Assembly (NCBI RefSeq): GCF_012641465.1
Contig: NZ_JABAIK010000025.1
Coordinates: forward strand, 1-44,547
Reading direction: 5' to 3'
From: Vibrio agarilyticus
Lineage (GTDB): Bacteria > Pseudomonadota > Gammaproteobacteria > Enterobacterales > Vibrionaceae
DNA length: 44,547 nucleotides
Positions 1 through 8,885 of this stretch are shown piece by piece; positions within the stretch are counted from its first letter, which is position 1; every line of letters starts with the position of its first letter. A model generated the notes under the pieces. It worked only from the letters and a program-made list of their open reading frames with translations. It was not told the origin of the DNA and did not search any database. Made by a program: the position numbers and the translations under genes.

Positions 1-69
1 AAATCCTCGCCTCACTGACAAACCAAGTCATTCTCGCTGAACCATGCATCTTGAGGTTACTTGGGTATA
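1..69 (-). repeat. Type B palindromic repeat, terminal part
   Basis: Bases 1-69 are identical to 23197-23265, the end of the full type B copy downstream of puuD. The copy ends in CTTGGGTATA at 60-69 and continues off the left edge. It lies inside the open frame of the HpxW-like gene, right after the conserved C-terminal SDPRSDGAA segment. The perfect identity over 69 bases suggests recent spread or gene conversion. Confidence 0.9.
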
Positions 70-1630
70 TAAAAGCCGCGCCATCACTGCGCGGATCGCT
101 TGCAGCAATTGAGCTGTCTGAAAAAATACGAACCGCGCCTGCATGACCAAAAAACTCGGCCAAATTGGGCGCGGCAACGGCATCATGCCCGCGCGCTAGA
201 AGCTTATGTTGAACCCGCTCAAACAGTGGCGCGCCAACTTTAAGATTTTCTGCTGACTTGCCCCAGGTTTTTCCCAGTAACCAGCGCGGCGCGGCTATCG
301 CCTCTGCAAGACTCATTTTCTGCACAAGATAGCGCCAAATGATCGCGGCCTGAGTTTGCGGTTGCCCTTCTCCCCCCATCGTGCCATAGAGCAGACGAGA
401 GCCGTCACTGAGCAGTGCCAGGGGCGGATTTAACGTGTGCATTGGCTGTCGATTTGGCCCTAATCGATTGGGATGGTTCACATCAGGGTGAAATCCAAGA
501 CAGCGGTTATTCCACACCACACCCGTGCGCGGATCGGCGAGCCCAGAGCCAAATTCCCAATAAAGGCTTTGAATGTAGCTCACCGCTAAACCATTTTTAT
601 CGGTAACGCCCATCCACACCGTATCGCCACACGGCCCCGGCTCAGGCCAAGGTCTCGCGCTCTCGTCTATGCGTGAATATTGCTCAGCCAGAGCAGCAGG
701 TGTGAGGCGAGCTTGCAATTTTTGATCACAATCGGCATCACAGCTTAAGTATGCATTACGCCAAGAAAAGGCCTCTTTTACTGCCTCAACCAGAAAGTGC
801 AGCGCCGCTTCTTCCCCGTCATCACTCTGCCAATACGCTAAAGGCTTAGCCGCACGCGTCACCATTTGGTCCAATAAGCCAATGATGTTCAATGAAGCGC
901 CGCCTTGCGTCGGCGCGCCTAAGTTGAAAAACTCACCCCACTGAGTTTTGATAGACAAGGGAGTCATCCAGCGGGCTTGAGTAGCAGCAATATCGTCAGC
1001 GCGAACTGGACTGCCTTCGCTTTGTAAAAACTCAGCATTTTGCGCCGCTAATGAACCGTCATACCAGCTTGTTAAACCTTGCTCAGCCAATTGCTGATAG
1101 GTTTTGGCAAGCGCAGGTAGTGTTAACGTATCACCGACTTGTCGCGGTTGACCGTCTGCGAAAAAAAGCGACACCAAACCCGGGTGTGGGTATTCTCCCG
1201 CCAACTTGACCATGGCGTGATGTAAACTGGTACTGACCGCAAAACCGTTTTGCGCACACTCTATCGCGGGGGCAAAAATTTGACTCAGCGGCATTTGAGT
1301 TGAATATCGGCCTAACGCGGCTTGCCAGCCTGCCACCGCGCCTGCTGTGGTTAACGCCACATTAGAGCCTCGTTGATGGTTTCCAAACTCAACGTCGGTT
1401 AGGTTTTGCGCCGCGTGGCCTGCGGCATTGATTGCCACTGGCCTATCTCCGGGGCGATGAATTAGCCAAAATCCATCGCCTCCTAACCCCGTCATATGGG
1501 GATACACCACAGTGAGCGCGCTCGCCATTGCCACACACGCCTCCACCGCATTGCCTCCTTGGGCCAAAATTTGTTTGCCCGCTTGCGCGGCCAGATAGTG
1601 AGGCGCCGTTACGGCAGCTTGATAACTCAT
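1..1630 (-). CDS. Gamma-glutamyltransferase-family Ntn hydrolase, HpxW-like (oxamate amidohydrolase candidate), 3' end outside window
   Basis: The frame is open from the ATG at 1630 to base 1, so the stop lies outside the window. The translation starts MSYQAAVTAPHYLAAQAGK and has the family motifs GGNAVEA, HMTGLGGDGFWLI and, near the end, SDPRSDGAA. The expected autocatalytic Thr is residue 337, in CGDTVWMGVTDKNG (codon at 620-622). This form, with GDT-V-W and FWLI, resembles Klebsiella HpxW, a GGT-fold enzyme that hydrolyses oxamate to oxalate and ammonia, more than periplasmic glutathione hydrolases. No signal peptide is seen. The start overlaps the stop of the upstream allantoinase-amidase gene (ATGA), so translation is probably coupled. 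About 520 residues precede a type B repeat, whose bases 1-69 are read in frame as extra C-terminal codons. The family is certain; the oxamate substrate is inferred from motif and neighbours. Confidence 0.85.
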   Translation of the reverse strand, partial: MSYQAAVTAPHYLAAQAGKQILAQGGNAVEACVAMASALTVVYPHMTGLGGDGFWLIHRPGDRPVAINAAGHAAQNLTDVEFGNHQRGSNVALTTAGAVAGWQAALGRYSTQMPLSQIFAPAIECAQNGFAVSTSLHHAMVKLAGEYPHPGLVSLFFADGQPRQVGDTLTLPALAKTYQQLAEQGLTSWYDGSLAAQNAEFLQSEGSPVRADDIAATQARWMTPLSIKTQWGEFFNLGAPTQGGASLNIIGLLDQMVTRAAKPLAYWQSDDGEEAALHFLVEAVKEAFSWRNAYLSCDADCDQKLQARLTPAALAEQYSRIDESARPWPEPGPCGDTVWMGVTDKNGLAVSYIQSLYWEFGSGLADPRTGVVWNNRCLGFHPDVNHPNRLGPNRQPMHTLNPPLALLSDGSRLLYGTMGGEGQPQTQAAIIWRYLVQKMSLAEAIAAPRWLLGKTWGKSAENLKVGAPLFERVQHKLLARGHDAVAAPNLAEFFGHAGAVRIFSDSSIAASDPRSDGAAFIYPSNLKMHGSARMTWFVSEARI

Positions 1631-4092
1631 GCTCCCTCCTTAATATGAGGTGTCTTGGGTTGAGGAGTCTCACATTGCACCGGTGAAGACGCTTGAGGTA
1701 GCACCGAGTTAAGCTCGTCTATATCAAGCGTGCTAAACACGCTTTTCGCCATAGCAAACAAACTCATATCGCTCCCTTCTCGGCCAAGTAAGCTCAAACC
1801 GTGTGGCAAGCCATGCACACCATTTTCTGACGAATTCGCAGTGCCTGTTTGCTTTGCCGACTGCACATGCACCGGACATTGCAATTGAGGCCAACCACTA
1901 AGACCTGCGATAGAGGTAAGGCCCAGCAATGTATTGCGATAATCGGTTGAGTGACTTTCGGTGCCAATTGGCTCAGGTGAGCAGATAAGCGGCGCAATAG
2001 ATGGCACCGTTGGCAGAATCAAGATCGAATCCAACGGAAGCCAATTGCACTTTTGTTCAGACCAACGCTGATACAAGCGGTTAGCTTTAATAAGCTCTAT
2101 CGCCCCATCCTCGGTGGTTGTCAGCCACTGCCCCCAACGCAGGCGCTGAGCAATGTCAGCGCCAAAGTGCGTTAAATGATCGCTAAGCCATACGCCATGA
2201 GTTTGCCATATCGCCTCGGCCTGCAACGCAGCAAAGCAGCTTTGCCGTTCGGTGGTGTTCAATGGCGGAGACGCTATCTGGCGCTTTGGTCCATCAAATT
2301 CACAATACCTGCGATAGGCTTCTGTTTTTAATTCGCAGTCAACGCCATCCCAAAGCGCTTCGCACCATAACAAAGTTTGCTCAGCGAAAAGTGATGCTGC
2401 GGTATCAAGCGGCCTATTTTCACCCAGCAGTACTGATGTTCCTTGCTCCAAAACAGATAATCTTTGGCTCATCAGTCCCGCCGTATCAAAACGCGGTGCT
2501 AATGGTATGAGCCCATCGACAGGCACTCTCCCGTGAGTCGGCCTGAGGCCATACAAGCCACAATAACTGCTCGGCACTCGAATAGAGCCGCCCGTATCGG
2601 TCGCCAATGCCAAATCACACGCTTGATTAACCAAAGATACTGCAGCACCGGAACTTGAACCACCACTGGCCCGCGTAGGTGCTAAGGGATTGCGTGAAAC
2701 CCCATATTGAGCGTTATCACCAGCCAGTGAATACGCCAGTTGATCAAGCTGAGTTTTGTGAACCAATTGCGCGCCCTGCTGAACTAAGCGTGTCACTGCG
2801 CCAGCGTGTTTTTGCGCAGGCGCTGCGCTATCGCGCCACACCGTAAGTCCTGCGCCAGTTTTAAACCCCTTCACATCAAACAGATCTTTCACCGAGACAC
2901 GAACATGAGCCAGGGTTCCGCTGGTGTGATGAGACGCTAGCGCGTGGTGAGATGAAGAAATATCGGCGACTTTGTAGGCTTGCGTTTTCCCTTGTTGAAT
3001 CGTTTTCTCACAAGGCGTCGTCTTTGCCGCAAACCGAGCATGTTCAAGCTTAACTTCCTCAGGCTTAGCTTCCTTAATTTTAACTGCCTTAGTTTTTACT
3101 GCCTCAGTTTCAGCTATCTCAGTGTTCGCATCCGTAGCGCTCTCAGTTTTAGACAGGGTTAAAGGAGCACGTTTGGGTTTGGCATCATTTGGCGCTGGGA
3201 ATTGATTCAGCCAGTGATGCGCGATTTGCTCTCGTGTGGCGTACCAAACATGGTCAAATTGACGAGTGTATTCGATAAAACGGCGCAATCCGGCCAAACG
3301 GCCCGGACGCCCGATAAGGCGGCAGTGCAAACCAATACTGAGCATTTTGGGGCAATGTTCGCCTTCACGATACAGCTCATCAAAGGCATCTTTGAGATAG
3401 TGAAAAAACTGTTCGCCACTATTGAACCCCTGCGCCGTGGCAAAGCGCATGTCATTAGTATCTAGGGTATAAGGCACCATCAGTAATGGATTGGCATAAT
3501 GCTCATCCCAATAAGGCAGGTCATCAGCGTAGCTGTCGGCGCAGTAGAGCAAATCATCGCGCTCTGCAATCAATTTTAATGTGTTTGGGCTGGTGCGCCC
3601 GGTGTACCAGCCTTTTGGCTTGGCGCCGGTAACTTGTTCATGAATGGCTATCGCTTGTTCAATATGAGCGCGTTCGTCCGCTTCGCTCATATGTTGATAG
3701 TGAATCCAGCGCAAACCGTGACAGGCAATTTCCCACTCCGCGGCAAGCATCGCCTTAACCGCATCGGGATGCTTTTCTAGCGCCGTCGCGACACCAAACA
3801 CGGTAACGGGAAGCTGCTGCTGGGTAAACAGTCGATGCAAACGCCAAAACCCAGAGCGACTGCCATATTCGTATATCGACTCCATACTAAGGTGCCGAGC
3901 GCGGTAAGACTCCGCGCCTATGATTTCAGAGAGAAACTGCTCCGAGCCTGCATCGCCGTGCAGTACACAGTTCTCCCCGCCCTCTTCAAAATTGACAACA
4001 AACTGTAATGCGATCTTCGCGCGGCCTGGCCACTGCGGATGAGGCGGTTTTTCACCATAGCCAATCAGATCCCGTGGGTACTCCTTGAACAT
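1627..4092 (-). CDS. PuuE-type allantoinase (polysaccharide deacetylase fold) fused to an amidase-signature domain
   Basis: An 821-residue fusion. Residues 1 to about 300 match cofactor-independent allantoinase PuuE (YPRDLIGYG, PHPQWPG, FEEGGENC, ACHGLRWIHY), which opens allantoin to allantoate. Residues about 305-390 are a low-complexity linker rich in Lys, Glu and Ala. Residues about 393-821 are an amidase-signature domain with catalytic Lys402 (SVKDLFDVKG), the GGSSSG loop at 477-482 and nucleophile Ser503 (DTGGSIRVPSS). The ATG at 4092 is preferred because AGGAGG lies 4 nt upstream; a frame-open ATG at 4146 has no such site and would cover the operator. Klebsiella HpxY, thought to act on oxalurate, is also an amidase encoded beside hpxW, so the amidase half may be its counterpart. 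The PuuE half is secure; the amidase substrate is inferred. Confidence 0.88.
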   Translation of the reverse strand: MFKEYPRDLIGYGEKPPHPQWPGRAKIALQFVVNFEEGGENCVLHGDAGSEQFLSEIIGAESYRARHLSMESIYEYGSRSGFWRLHRLFTQQQLPVTVFGVATALEKHPDAVKAMLAAEWEIACHGLRWIHYQHMSEADERAHIEQAIAIHEQVTGAKPKGWYTGRTSPNTLKLIAERDDLLYCADSYADDLPYWDEHYANPLLMVPYTLDTNDMRFATAQGFNSGEQFFHYLKDAFDELYREGEHCPKMLSIGLHCRLIGRPGRLAGLRRFIEYTRQFDHVWYATREQIAHHWLNQFPAPNDAKPKRAPLTLSKTESATDANTEIAETEAVKTKAVKIKEAKPEEVKLEHARFAAKTTPCEKTIQQGKTQAYKVADISSSHHALASHHTSGTLAHVRVSVKDLFDVKGFKTGAGLTVWRDSAAPAQKHAGAVTRLVQQGAQLVHKTQLDQLAYSLAGDNAQYGVSRNPLAPTRASGGSSSGAAVSLVNQACDLALATDTGGSIRVPSSYCGLYGLRPTHGRVPVDGLIPLAPRFDTAGLMSQRLSVLEQGTSVLLGENRPLDTAASLFAEQTLLWCEALWDGVDCELKTEAYRRYCEFDGPKRQIASPPLNTTERQSCFAALQAEAIWQTHGVWLSDHLTHFGADIAQRLRWGQWLTTTEDGAIELIKANRLYQRWSEQKCNWLPLDSILILPTVPSIAPLICSPEPIGTESHSTDYRNTLLGLTSIAGLSGWPQLQCPVHVQSAKQTGTANSSENGVHGLPHGLSLLGREGSDMSLFAMAKSVFSTLDIDELNSVLPQASSPVQCETPQPKTPHIKEGA

Positions 4093-4138
4093 TTCGCCTC
4101 CTTGCAAATCCATTCCCAAACCTAAGTTAAGCAAGAAT

Positions 4139-4154
4139 CTGACCAAATGTTCAA
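4139..4154. promoter_or_regulatory. RutR-like operator upstream of the allantoinase-amidase gene
   Basis: CTGACCA-AA-TGTTCAA is a near palindrome of the type TTGACCA-N2-TGGTCAA known for E. coli RutR. It ends 47 bases upstream of the ATG at 4092. Read on the minus strand it is TTGAACA-TT-TGGTCAG, which differs from the site at 5057 in only two positions. Confidence 0.65.
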
Positions 4155-4215
4155 CTTTTGTTAAAAAAGTGTATTTGTGACGACTGCGCCGCCCAATTGA
4201 ACTTAAATGAGCGAC

Positions 4216-4863
4216 TTAAATTAAATCCAACCCTTTTAGAATCATAGTGACGTTAAATTCTTGCGCCTCGTAAAACTCAGAGTCACTTAATGGACGCGAT
4301 TTCAATAAGGCAATCTCTGTATCAAAATCGGCATAGAACTGTGTGGAACCCCAAATCATAAACAGCAGATACAGAGGCTCAATAGCAGGCAGTGAGCCCT
4401 GCTCTACCCAGCGCTGAATAACATTCGATTTGTCTTTGCTCCACCCTATCATTGGGCGCTCTAAAATGTCGCGCACCACAGGGGCACCTTGGATAATCTC
4501 CATTGCAAAGATCTTAGACTCCATGGGATGTGAGCGGCTATAACGCATTTTCTCGCGAATATAATTACCAATCACATCGGCGGGGGCTTTAGCACCATTG
4601 TCATCCGAAAAACCTTGGTTCCACATCTCAATGATGTCAGCCAAAAGCGCTTTGTATAAGCCCGTTTTTGATTTGAAATAATAAAGAATATTGGCCTTGG
4701 GCAGTGCGACTCTATCGGCAATCGCTTGAATCGATGTCCCTTTAAATCCATGTTTAACAAACTCTTGCGCCGCAGCGCGCAAAATCAGGGTTTGATTTTT
4801 GCGTCTGATCGCCCCTTCAGGCGCTCCCTTAACCTTGGGAAGTGACTCAACCGTCTCTGTCAT
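4216..4863 (-). CDS. TetR family regulator, RutR-like
   Basis: A 215-residue cytoplasmic repressor. The N-terminal HTH covers roughly residues 25-70 (ILRAAAQEFVKHGFKGTS, then the recognition segment LPKANILYYFKSKTGLY). The C-terminal half follows E. coli RutR closely in pattern: SRSHPMESKIFAMEIIQGAP, then LYLLFMIWGSTQFYADF. RutR senses uracil and controls pyrimidine and purine genes. Here the gene lies between the allantoinase unit and the divergent ABC importer, and three RutR-type palindromes sit before the catabolic units, so it is the likely local regulator of purine breakdown. The effector, perhaps a purine intermediate, cannot be read from sequence. The gene probably also controls itself through the shared 4864-5110 region. 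Confidence 0.9.
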   Translation of the reverse strand: MTETVESLPKVKGAPEGAIRRKNQTLILRAAAQEFVKHGFKGTSIQAIADRVALPKANILYYFKSKTGLYKALLADIIEMWNQGFSDDNGAKAPADVIGNYIREKMRYSRSHPMESKIFAMEIIQGAPVVRDILERPMIGWSKDKSNVIQRWVEQGSLPAIEPLYLLFMIWGSTQFYADFDTEIALLKSRPLSDSEFYEAQEFNVTMILKGLDLI

Positions 4864-5056
4864 TGTGCAGTCCTTGCGTTTTTATTCATTCTATCTGTTG
4901 AGATTCAGCAATCTTTGCCTGCCTGTCAAGGGGATTAAAACGCACCAAACCTGTGCCACTGCACCAAAATTGCACTGTTTAACACCACCGTACTATCTCA
5001 ATTCACGATAATCTCTTCGCATAACAATGCAGCAACAATAAGGTAACGCAACATTT

Positions 5057-5072
5057 CTGAACACTTGGTCAG
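5057..5072. promoter_or_regulatory. RutR-like operator between tetR and the ABC importer
   Basis: CTGAACA-CT-TGGTCAG is a 16-base palindrome with one mismatch, matching the RutR-type pattern. It is 38 bases before the ATPase ATG at 5111 and about 190 bases before the divergent tetR start, so it could control both. Confidence 0.7.
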
Positions 5073-5110
5073 GTTATTGCATCTGAGGGTGGCATGGAGA
5101 TAAGGCGATA

Positions 5111-6682
5111 ATGGAAAGGATACCACTTACTATGCACAAACCACCTCTGCTGGAACTTTGGAATGTCAGCAAATTGTTTCCCGGAGTCATTGCCAATGAC
5201 AAGGTCAACCTCAAGCTCGCAGAAGGCGAGATTTTAGCGCTGCTTGGAGAAAATGGCGCGGGAAAGTCCACCTTAGTGAAGATGATCTACGGCGTTAACC
5301 AACCCGACCACGGCGCCATTTTATGGCGTAACCGCGAAGTGACGATACACTCGCCTAACCAAGCTCGCGCCATGGGTATCGGCATGGTATTTCAACACTT
5401 TTCCGTGTTTGAAACTCTAACGGTGCAAGAAAATATCGAACTGGGCTTAGACCAAGATTTTGTCGCCAAACTAGATAGTTTACGCCAGCGTATTATTGAT
5501 ATTAGCCAAGAGTATGACTTGCACGTTGATCCAGACCGTTATGTTCACAGCTTAAGTATTGGCGAACGTCAACGGGTCGAGATTTTGCGTTGCCTGATCC
5601 AAAACGTCAAACTCCTCATTTTAGATGAGCCAACCTCCGTGTTGACGCCACAAGAAGTGGCGGGACTGTTTCGCGTGTTAAAAAGCCTTGCCGCAAAAGG
5701 TTGCAGCATTTTATTTATCAGCCACAAGTTGAAAGAAGTTACTGCATTGTGCGACCGCGCTGTTATCTTACGTGGCGGCGTGGTCAGCGGCTCATGCGAG
5801 CCCGCCAATGAAACCCCTGAGTCAATTGCGCGCATGATGGTCGGTAGCGACGCTGAGTTATCCCAAAGCTACCCTAAACGGTGCGGGAACAACCCAATTT
5901 TCCAAACCCATCAGCTCAATTTAAAACCCACCCACCCCTTTGGCTGTGGCTTAAACCAGCTCTCACTCACCTTGAATCGAGGTGAAATTCTTGGCATTGC
6001 AGGTGTTGCCGGCAATGGACAAGAAGAGCTACTTAACGCGCTAAGCGGAGAAATCGTCGATACCACCGCCAATGCCATCACCTTTGGTGGTCAAGCCATT
6101 GGTCACTTAAATGCTGGCGCTCGCCGCGCCCTAGGCATGGCGTATGTTCCAGCGGATAGGCTCGGTCAAGGCGCCGTTCCAGAGATGAGTTTGGTTGAGA
6201 ACACTCTGCTTACCAATGTCGGTCGCTTGACTCGACTTGGCGTAATTATGCCCAAAGCGTTACAAGCGCTCACCAAGCAGTTAATTGATGGCAATCACGT
6301 CAAATGTCATAACGGCTTATCTGCAGCCAAAAGCCTTTCTGGCGGTAATCTACAAAAATTCATTATGGGCCGCGAGGTCGAGCAGCAGCCAAGCGTATTG
6401 ATTTGCGCTCATCCTACATGGGGCGTCGATATTGGCGCTGCCAGCGCCATTCATCGCCAGTTGATTGCGCTGCGTGATGCTGGCACCGCCGTCTTGGTTG
6501 TATCCGAAGACATTGATGAACTCTTTATGATCTGCGATCGCATGGCGGCACTTTACGAAGGCCACCTTTCTGAAGCCGTCGCCACTGAGCAAACCAATAT
6601 TGAACAAATTGGCCAGTGGATCGCGGGCAGTTTCCTCACAGATAGCCAAACAACAAACCATAAGGTGGCGACTCATGCTTAA
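5111..6682 (+). CDS. ABC importer ATPase, nucleoside/purine (Bmp) type
   Basis: A 523-residue protein with two fused nucleotide-binding domains, as in sugar and nucleoside importers with a BMP-type binding protein. The first domain has an intact Walker A (GENGAGKST, about residue 47), signature LSIGERQRVE and Walker B LLILDEPTSVLTP. The second has a degenerate Walker A (GVAGNGQEE) with signature LSGGNLQKFIMGRE, which is normal for this family. It would drive uptake through the two permeases encoded directly downstream, using the binding protein encoded at 13424. The ATG at 5111 has AAGG 6 nt upstream; a second ATG at 5132 is possible. The end overlaps the next gene by 8 bases. Confidence 0.92.
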   Translation: MERIPLTMHKPPLLELWNVSKLFPGVIANDKVNLKLAEGEILALLGENGAGKSTLVKMIYGVNQPDHGAILWRNREVTIHSPNQARAMGIGMVFQHFSVFETLTVQENIELGLDQDFVAKLDSLRQRIIDISQEYDLHVDPDRYVHSLSIGERQRVEILRCLIQNVKLLILDEPTSVLTPQEVAGLFRVLKSLAAKGCSILFISHKLKEVTALCDRAVILRGGVVSGSCEPANETPESIARMMVGSDAELSQSYPKRCGNNPIFQTHQLNLKPTHPFGCGLNQLSLTLNRGEILGIAGVAGNGQEELLNALSGEIVDTTANAITFGGQAIGHLNAGARRALGMAYVPADRLGQGAVPEMSLVENTLLTNVGRLTRLGVIMPKALQALTKQLIDGNHVKCHNGLSAAKSLSGGNLQKFIMGREVEQQPSVLICAHPTWGVDIGAASAIHRQLIALRDAGTAVLVVSEDIDELFMICDRMAALYEGHLSEAVATEQTNIEQIGQWIAGSFLTDSQTTNHKVATHA

Positions 6683-7820
6683 AATCGAACCTCGAATCGA
6701 AAGCTCAAAATTAATGGCGTGGTGCTCCCCCCTTATCGCAATTACGCTCACCGCACTGCTTTCCAGCGCAATGTTTATTGCATTGGATGTGAGCCCACTG
6801 CACGCATTTGATGTTTTTATTCTGCAACCTATCAGCGATCCGTACAATTTGGGTGAGTTACTGGTTAAATCCACTCCGCTACTTTTATGCGCGATTGGCC
6901 TTGCTCTGTGTTATCGCGCAAATATTTGGAACATCGGCGCCGAAGGGCAGCTGTTATTAGGCGCGGTCGTCGCCAGTGCGATTGCGGTACAAGCCGATAG
7001 CAATAGCAGTGGCATGATGCTGGTGTTTGCCATTTTTGGCGGTATGGCTGCTGGCATGTTTTGGGCGGCGATCCCAACGTTACTCAATCGCCTATTTCAC
7101 ACTAACCTCATCCTCACCACCATCATGCTTAACTACATTGGATTGTATCTTTTGCTGTGGGCGGTCCATGGGCCACTTGCCGATCCTCAAGGCTTTGGTT
7201 TCCCCGAATCGGTTATGTTCACCGATTCGGTGCTCATGCCAACATTAATGGACGAAGGCCGTGCCTCCGTTAGCATCGTTATCGCGATTGTCGCCGCAAT
7301 CGTTGCCGCTTTTGTATTATTGAAAACACAACCTGGGTTTCAATTGCGGGTCTTTGGCGCGTCCCAGGCAGCCGCCCGTTACGCTGGTTTTTCAAGCCAT
7401 CGCATCGTCTGGGCTGTCATGCTATGCGCGGGGGCGCTGGCAGGGTTTGCAGGCGCAGCAGAAGTGACAGGGCCGATAGGTCAGTTGATCCCATCGGTCT
7501 CACCAGGTTATGGCTACGCGGCAATCATTGTGGCATATCTGGGCCGTTTAAACCCGCTTGGCATCATTCTCGCCGCTTTGTTTATGGGCATGCTCTATAT
7601 GGGCAGTGATTTAGCTCAAATTGAATTGGCGTTACCGATGGCGATAACTGGGCTGTTCCAAGGCACACTGCTGTTTTTCTTACTCGCGTGCGATTTCTTA
7701 ATTTATTACCGAATCACACTGTCCCCCAAATTTAGTGCCGCTTCAGAGCACAACCAAATTCATGCCAAGAAAGAGAGTCACACCGCGACTCCGTCATCAC
7801 GCCCTCAAGGAGTCGTATAA
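6675..7820 (+). CDS. ABC importer permease, nucleoside/purine type (first)
   Basis: A 381-residue inner-membrane protein of the BPD_transp_2 family, with about ten hydrophobic segments and the typical stretch ALCYRANIWNIGAEGQLLLG near residue 75. Its later motif GFAGAAEVTGPIGQL is also usual. The ATG at 6675, preceded by AAGGTGG and overlapping the ATPase stop by 8 bases, is preferred over an in-frame upstream start at 6600 that would overlap by 83. The last 30 residues are hydrophilic and probably cytoplasmic. It pairs with the next permease; TAATG joins the two genes. Confidence 0.92.
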   Translation: MLKIEPRIESSKLMAWCSPLIAITLTALLSSAMFIALDVSPLHAFDVFILQPISDPYNLGELLVKSTPLLLCAIGLALCYRANIWNIGAEGQLLLGAVVASAIAVQADSNSSGMMLVFAIFGGMAAGMFWAAIPTLLNRLFHTNLILTTIMLNYIGLYLLLWAVHGPLADPQGFGFPESVMFTDSVLMPTLMDEGRASVSIVIAIVAAIVAAFVLLKTQPGFQLRVFGASQAAARYAGFSSHRIVWAVMLCAGALAGFAGAAEVTGPIGQLIPSVSPGYGYAAIIVAYLGRLNPLGIILAALFMGMLYMGSDLAQIELALPMAITGLFQGTLLFFLLACDFLIYYRITLSPKFSAASEHNQIHAKKESHTATPSSRPQGVV

Positions 7821-8749
7821 TGGACTTATTACTGATTCAACCTATTTTGTTAGCCGCGCTTAAAACCGGAACGCCGCTTCTTATCATCGCGCTGGGTGAG
7901 CTGATATGCGAAAAAACCGGTGTGTTAAATTTAGGGCAAGAAGGCATGATGCTGATGGGTGCCATGGCAGGCTTTGCAGGTGCATTTTATACGGGCAATC
8001 TTTACGTTGGCATCGCCCTTGCCATAGGGGCTGGCATGGCAATGGCGTTGTTATTTTCACTGCTTACCTTAACGTTAAACACCAATCAGGTGGCGACCGG
8101 GCTGGCGCTGACGATTTTCGGCACCGGCTTAAGCGCCTTCTTGGGCAGTAGTCTTGTCGGCTCAACCTTAGATGGATTTCAGCCAATAGCGATACCGCTC
8201 CTCAGCCAACTGCCGTTTCTCGGCCCACTGCTGTTTAATCAAGACATTTTGGTTTATACAAGCTTTGCGTTGGTAGGAACGGCGTGGTTTGTCATGCACA
8301 AAACTCGAATTGGCTTAACCATACGTGCGGTGGGCGAAAATCCTCATTCGGCGAATGCCCTTGGCATTAAAGTGCGTCACGTACGCTACGCAGCCGCCTT
8401 ATTTGGCGGTGCAATGGCCGGGTTAGCGGGCGCGTATCTATCACTCGCCTACACGCCAATGTGGATGGAAAATATGACCGCAGGCCGTGGCTGGATTGCA
8501 CTCGCACTCGTGGTATTTGCCTCATGGCGCATTGGCTATTTGGCGCTCGGCGCGTATTTGTTTGGTTTTGCGTCGATTTTGCATCTAGTGATGCAAGGCT
8601 TTGGCTTTTCGATTTCGCCAAACTTACTCGCGATGACGCCCTATGTTGCGACTATCGCGGTGATGGTGATCATTAGCTCCAATGCGTTAAAACAAAAATT
8701 GGCGACACCAATGAGTTTGGGCAAACCGTTTGATCCCAAATTGAACTAA
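7820..8749 (+). CDS. ABC importer permease, nucleoside/purine type (second)
   Basis: A 309-residue membrane protein, the shorter partner typical of Bmp-type importers. It has the family segment ELICEKTGVLNLGQEGMML near residue 30 and TIRAVGENPHSANALGIKV near residue 170. Its ATG shares a base with the stop of the preceding gene (TAATG), so the two permeases are translationally coupled. It is the last gene of the importer unit. The binding protein usually encoded nearby lies 4.7 kb away, after an AT-rich interruption. Confidence 0.92.
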   Translation: MDLLLIQPILLAALKTGTPLLIIALGELICEKTGVLNLGQEGMMLMGAMAGFAGAFYTGNLYVGIALAIGAGMAMALLFSLLTLTLNTNQVATGLALTIFGTGLSAFLGSSLVGSTLDGFQPIAIPLLSQLPFLGPLLFNQDILVYTSFALVGTAWFVMHKTRIGLTIRAVGENPHSANALGIKVRHVRYAAALFGGAMAGLAGAYLSLAYTPMWMENMTAGRGWIALALVVFASWRIGYLALGAYLFGFASILHLVMQGFGFSISPNLLAMTPYVATIAVMVIISSNALKQKLATPMSLGKPFDPKLN

Positions 8750-8768
8750 AGAGTGTTCTTCTTAATCA

Positions 8769-8871
8769 CTTGACGTTGCAAATAGCTGATAAGCCAACAA
8801 AGCCTCTGAGCGTGAGCGCTCTAGGTAATATGAATGCCAGTCAGCAGCGCTGCAACGTCAAGTTGAACGGG
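8769..8871 (+). repeat. Degenerate type A palindromic repeat
   Basis: CTTGACGTTGCA near the start and TGCAACGTCAAG near the end are inverted arms, and the interior has the family words AACAAAGCCTCTGAG and CCAGTCA. The terminal TATACCC/GGGTATA is worn, with ACGGGT left at the right end. It marks the left border of the AT-rich interruption of the purine locus. Confidence 0.65.
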
Positions 8872-8885
8872 TCTAGAACCAAAAT

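Noticed and set aside
6350-6874. Long minus-strand frame opposite the ATPase and permease
   Set aside because: It is antisense to two well-conserved genes and has no ribosome site or family match.
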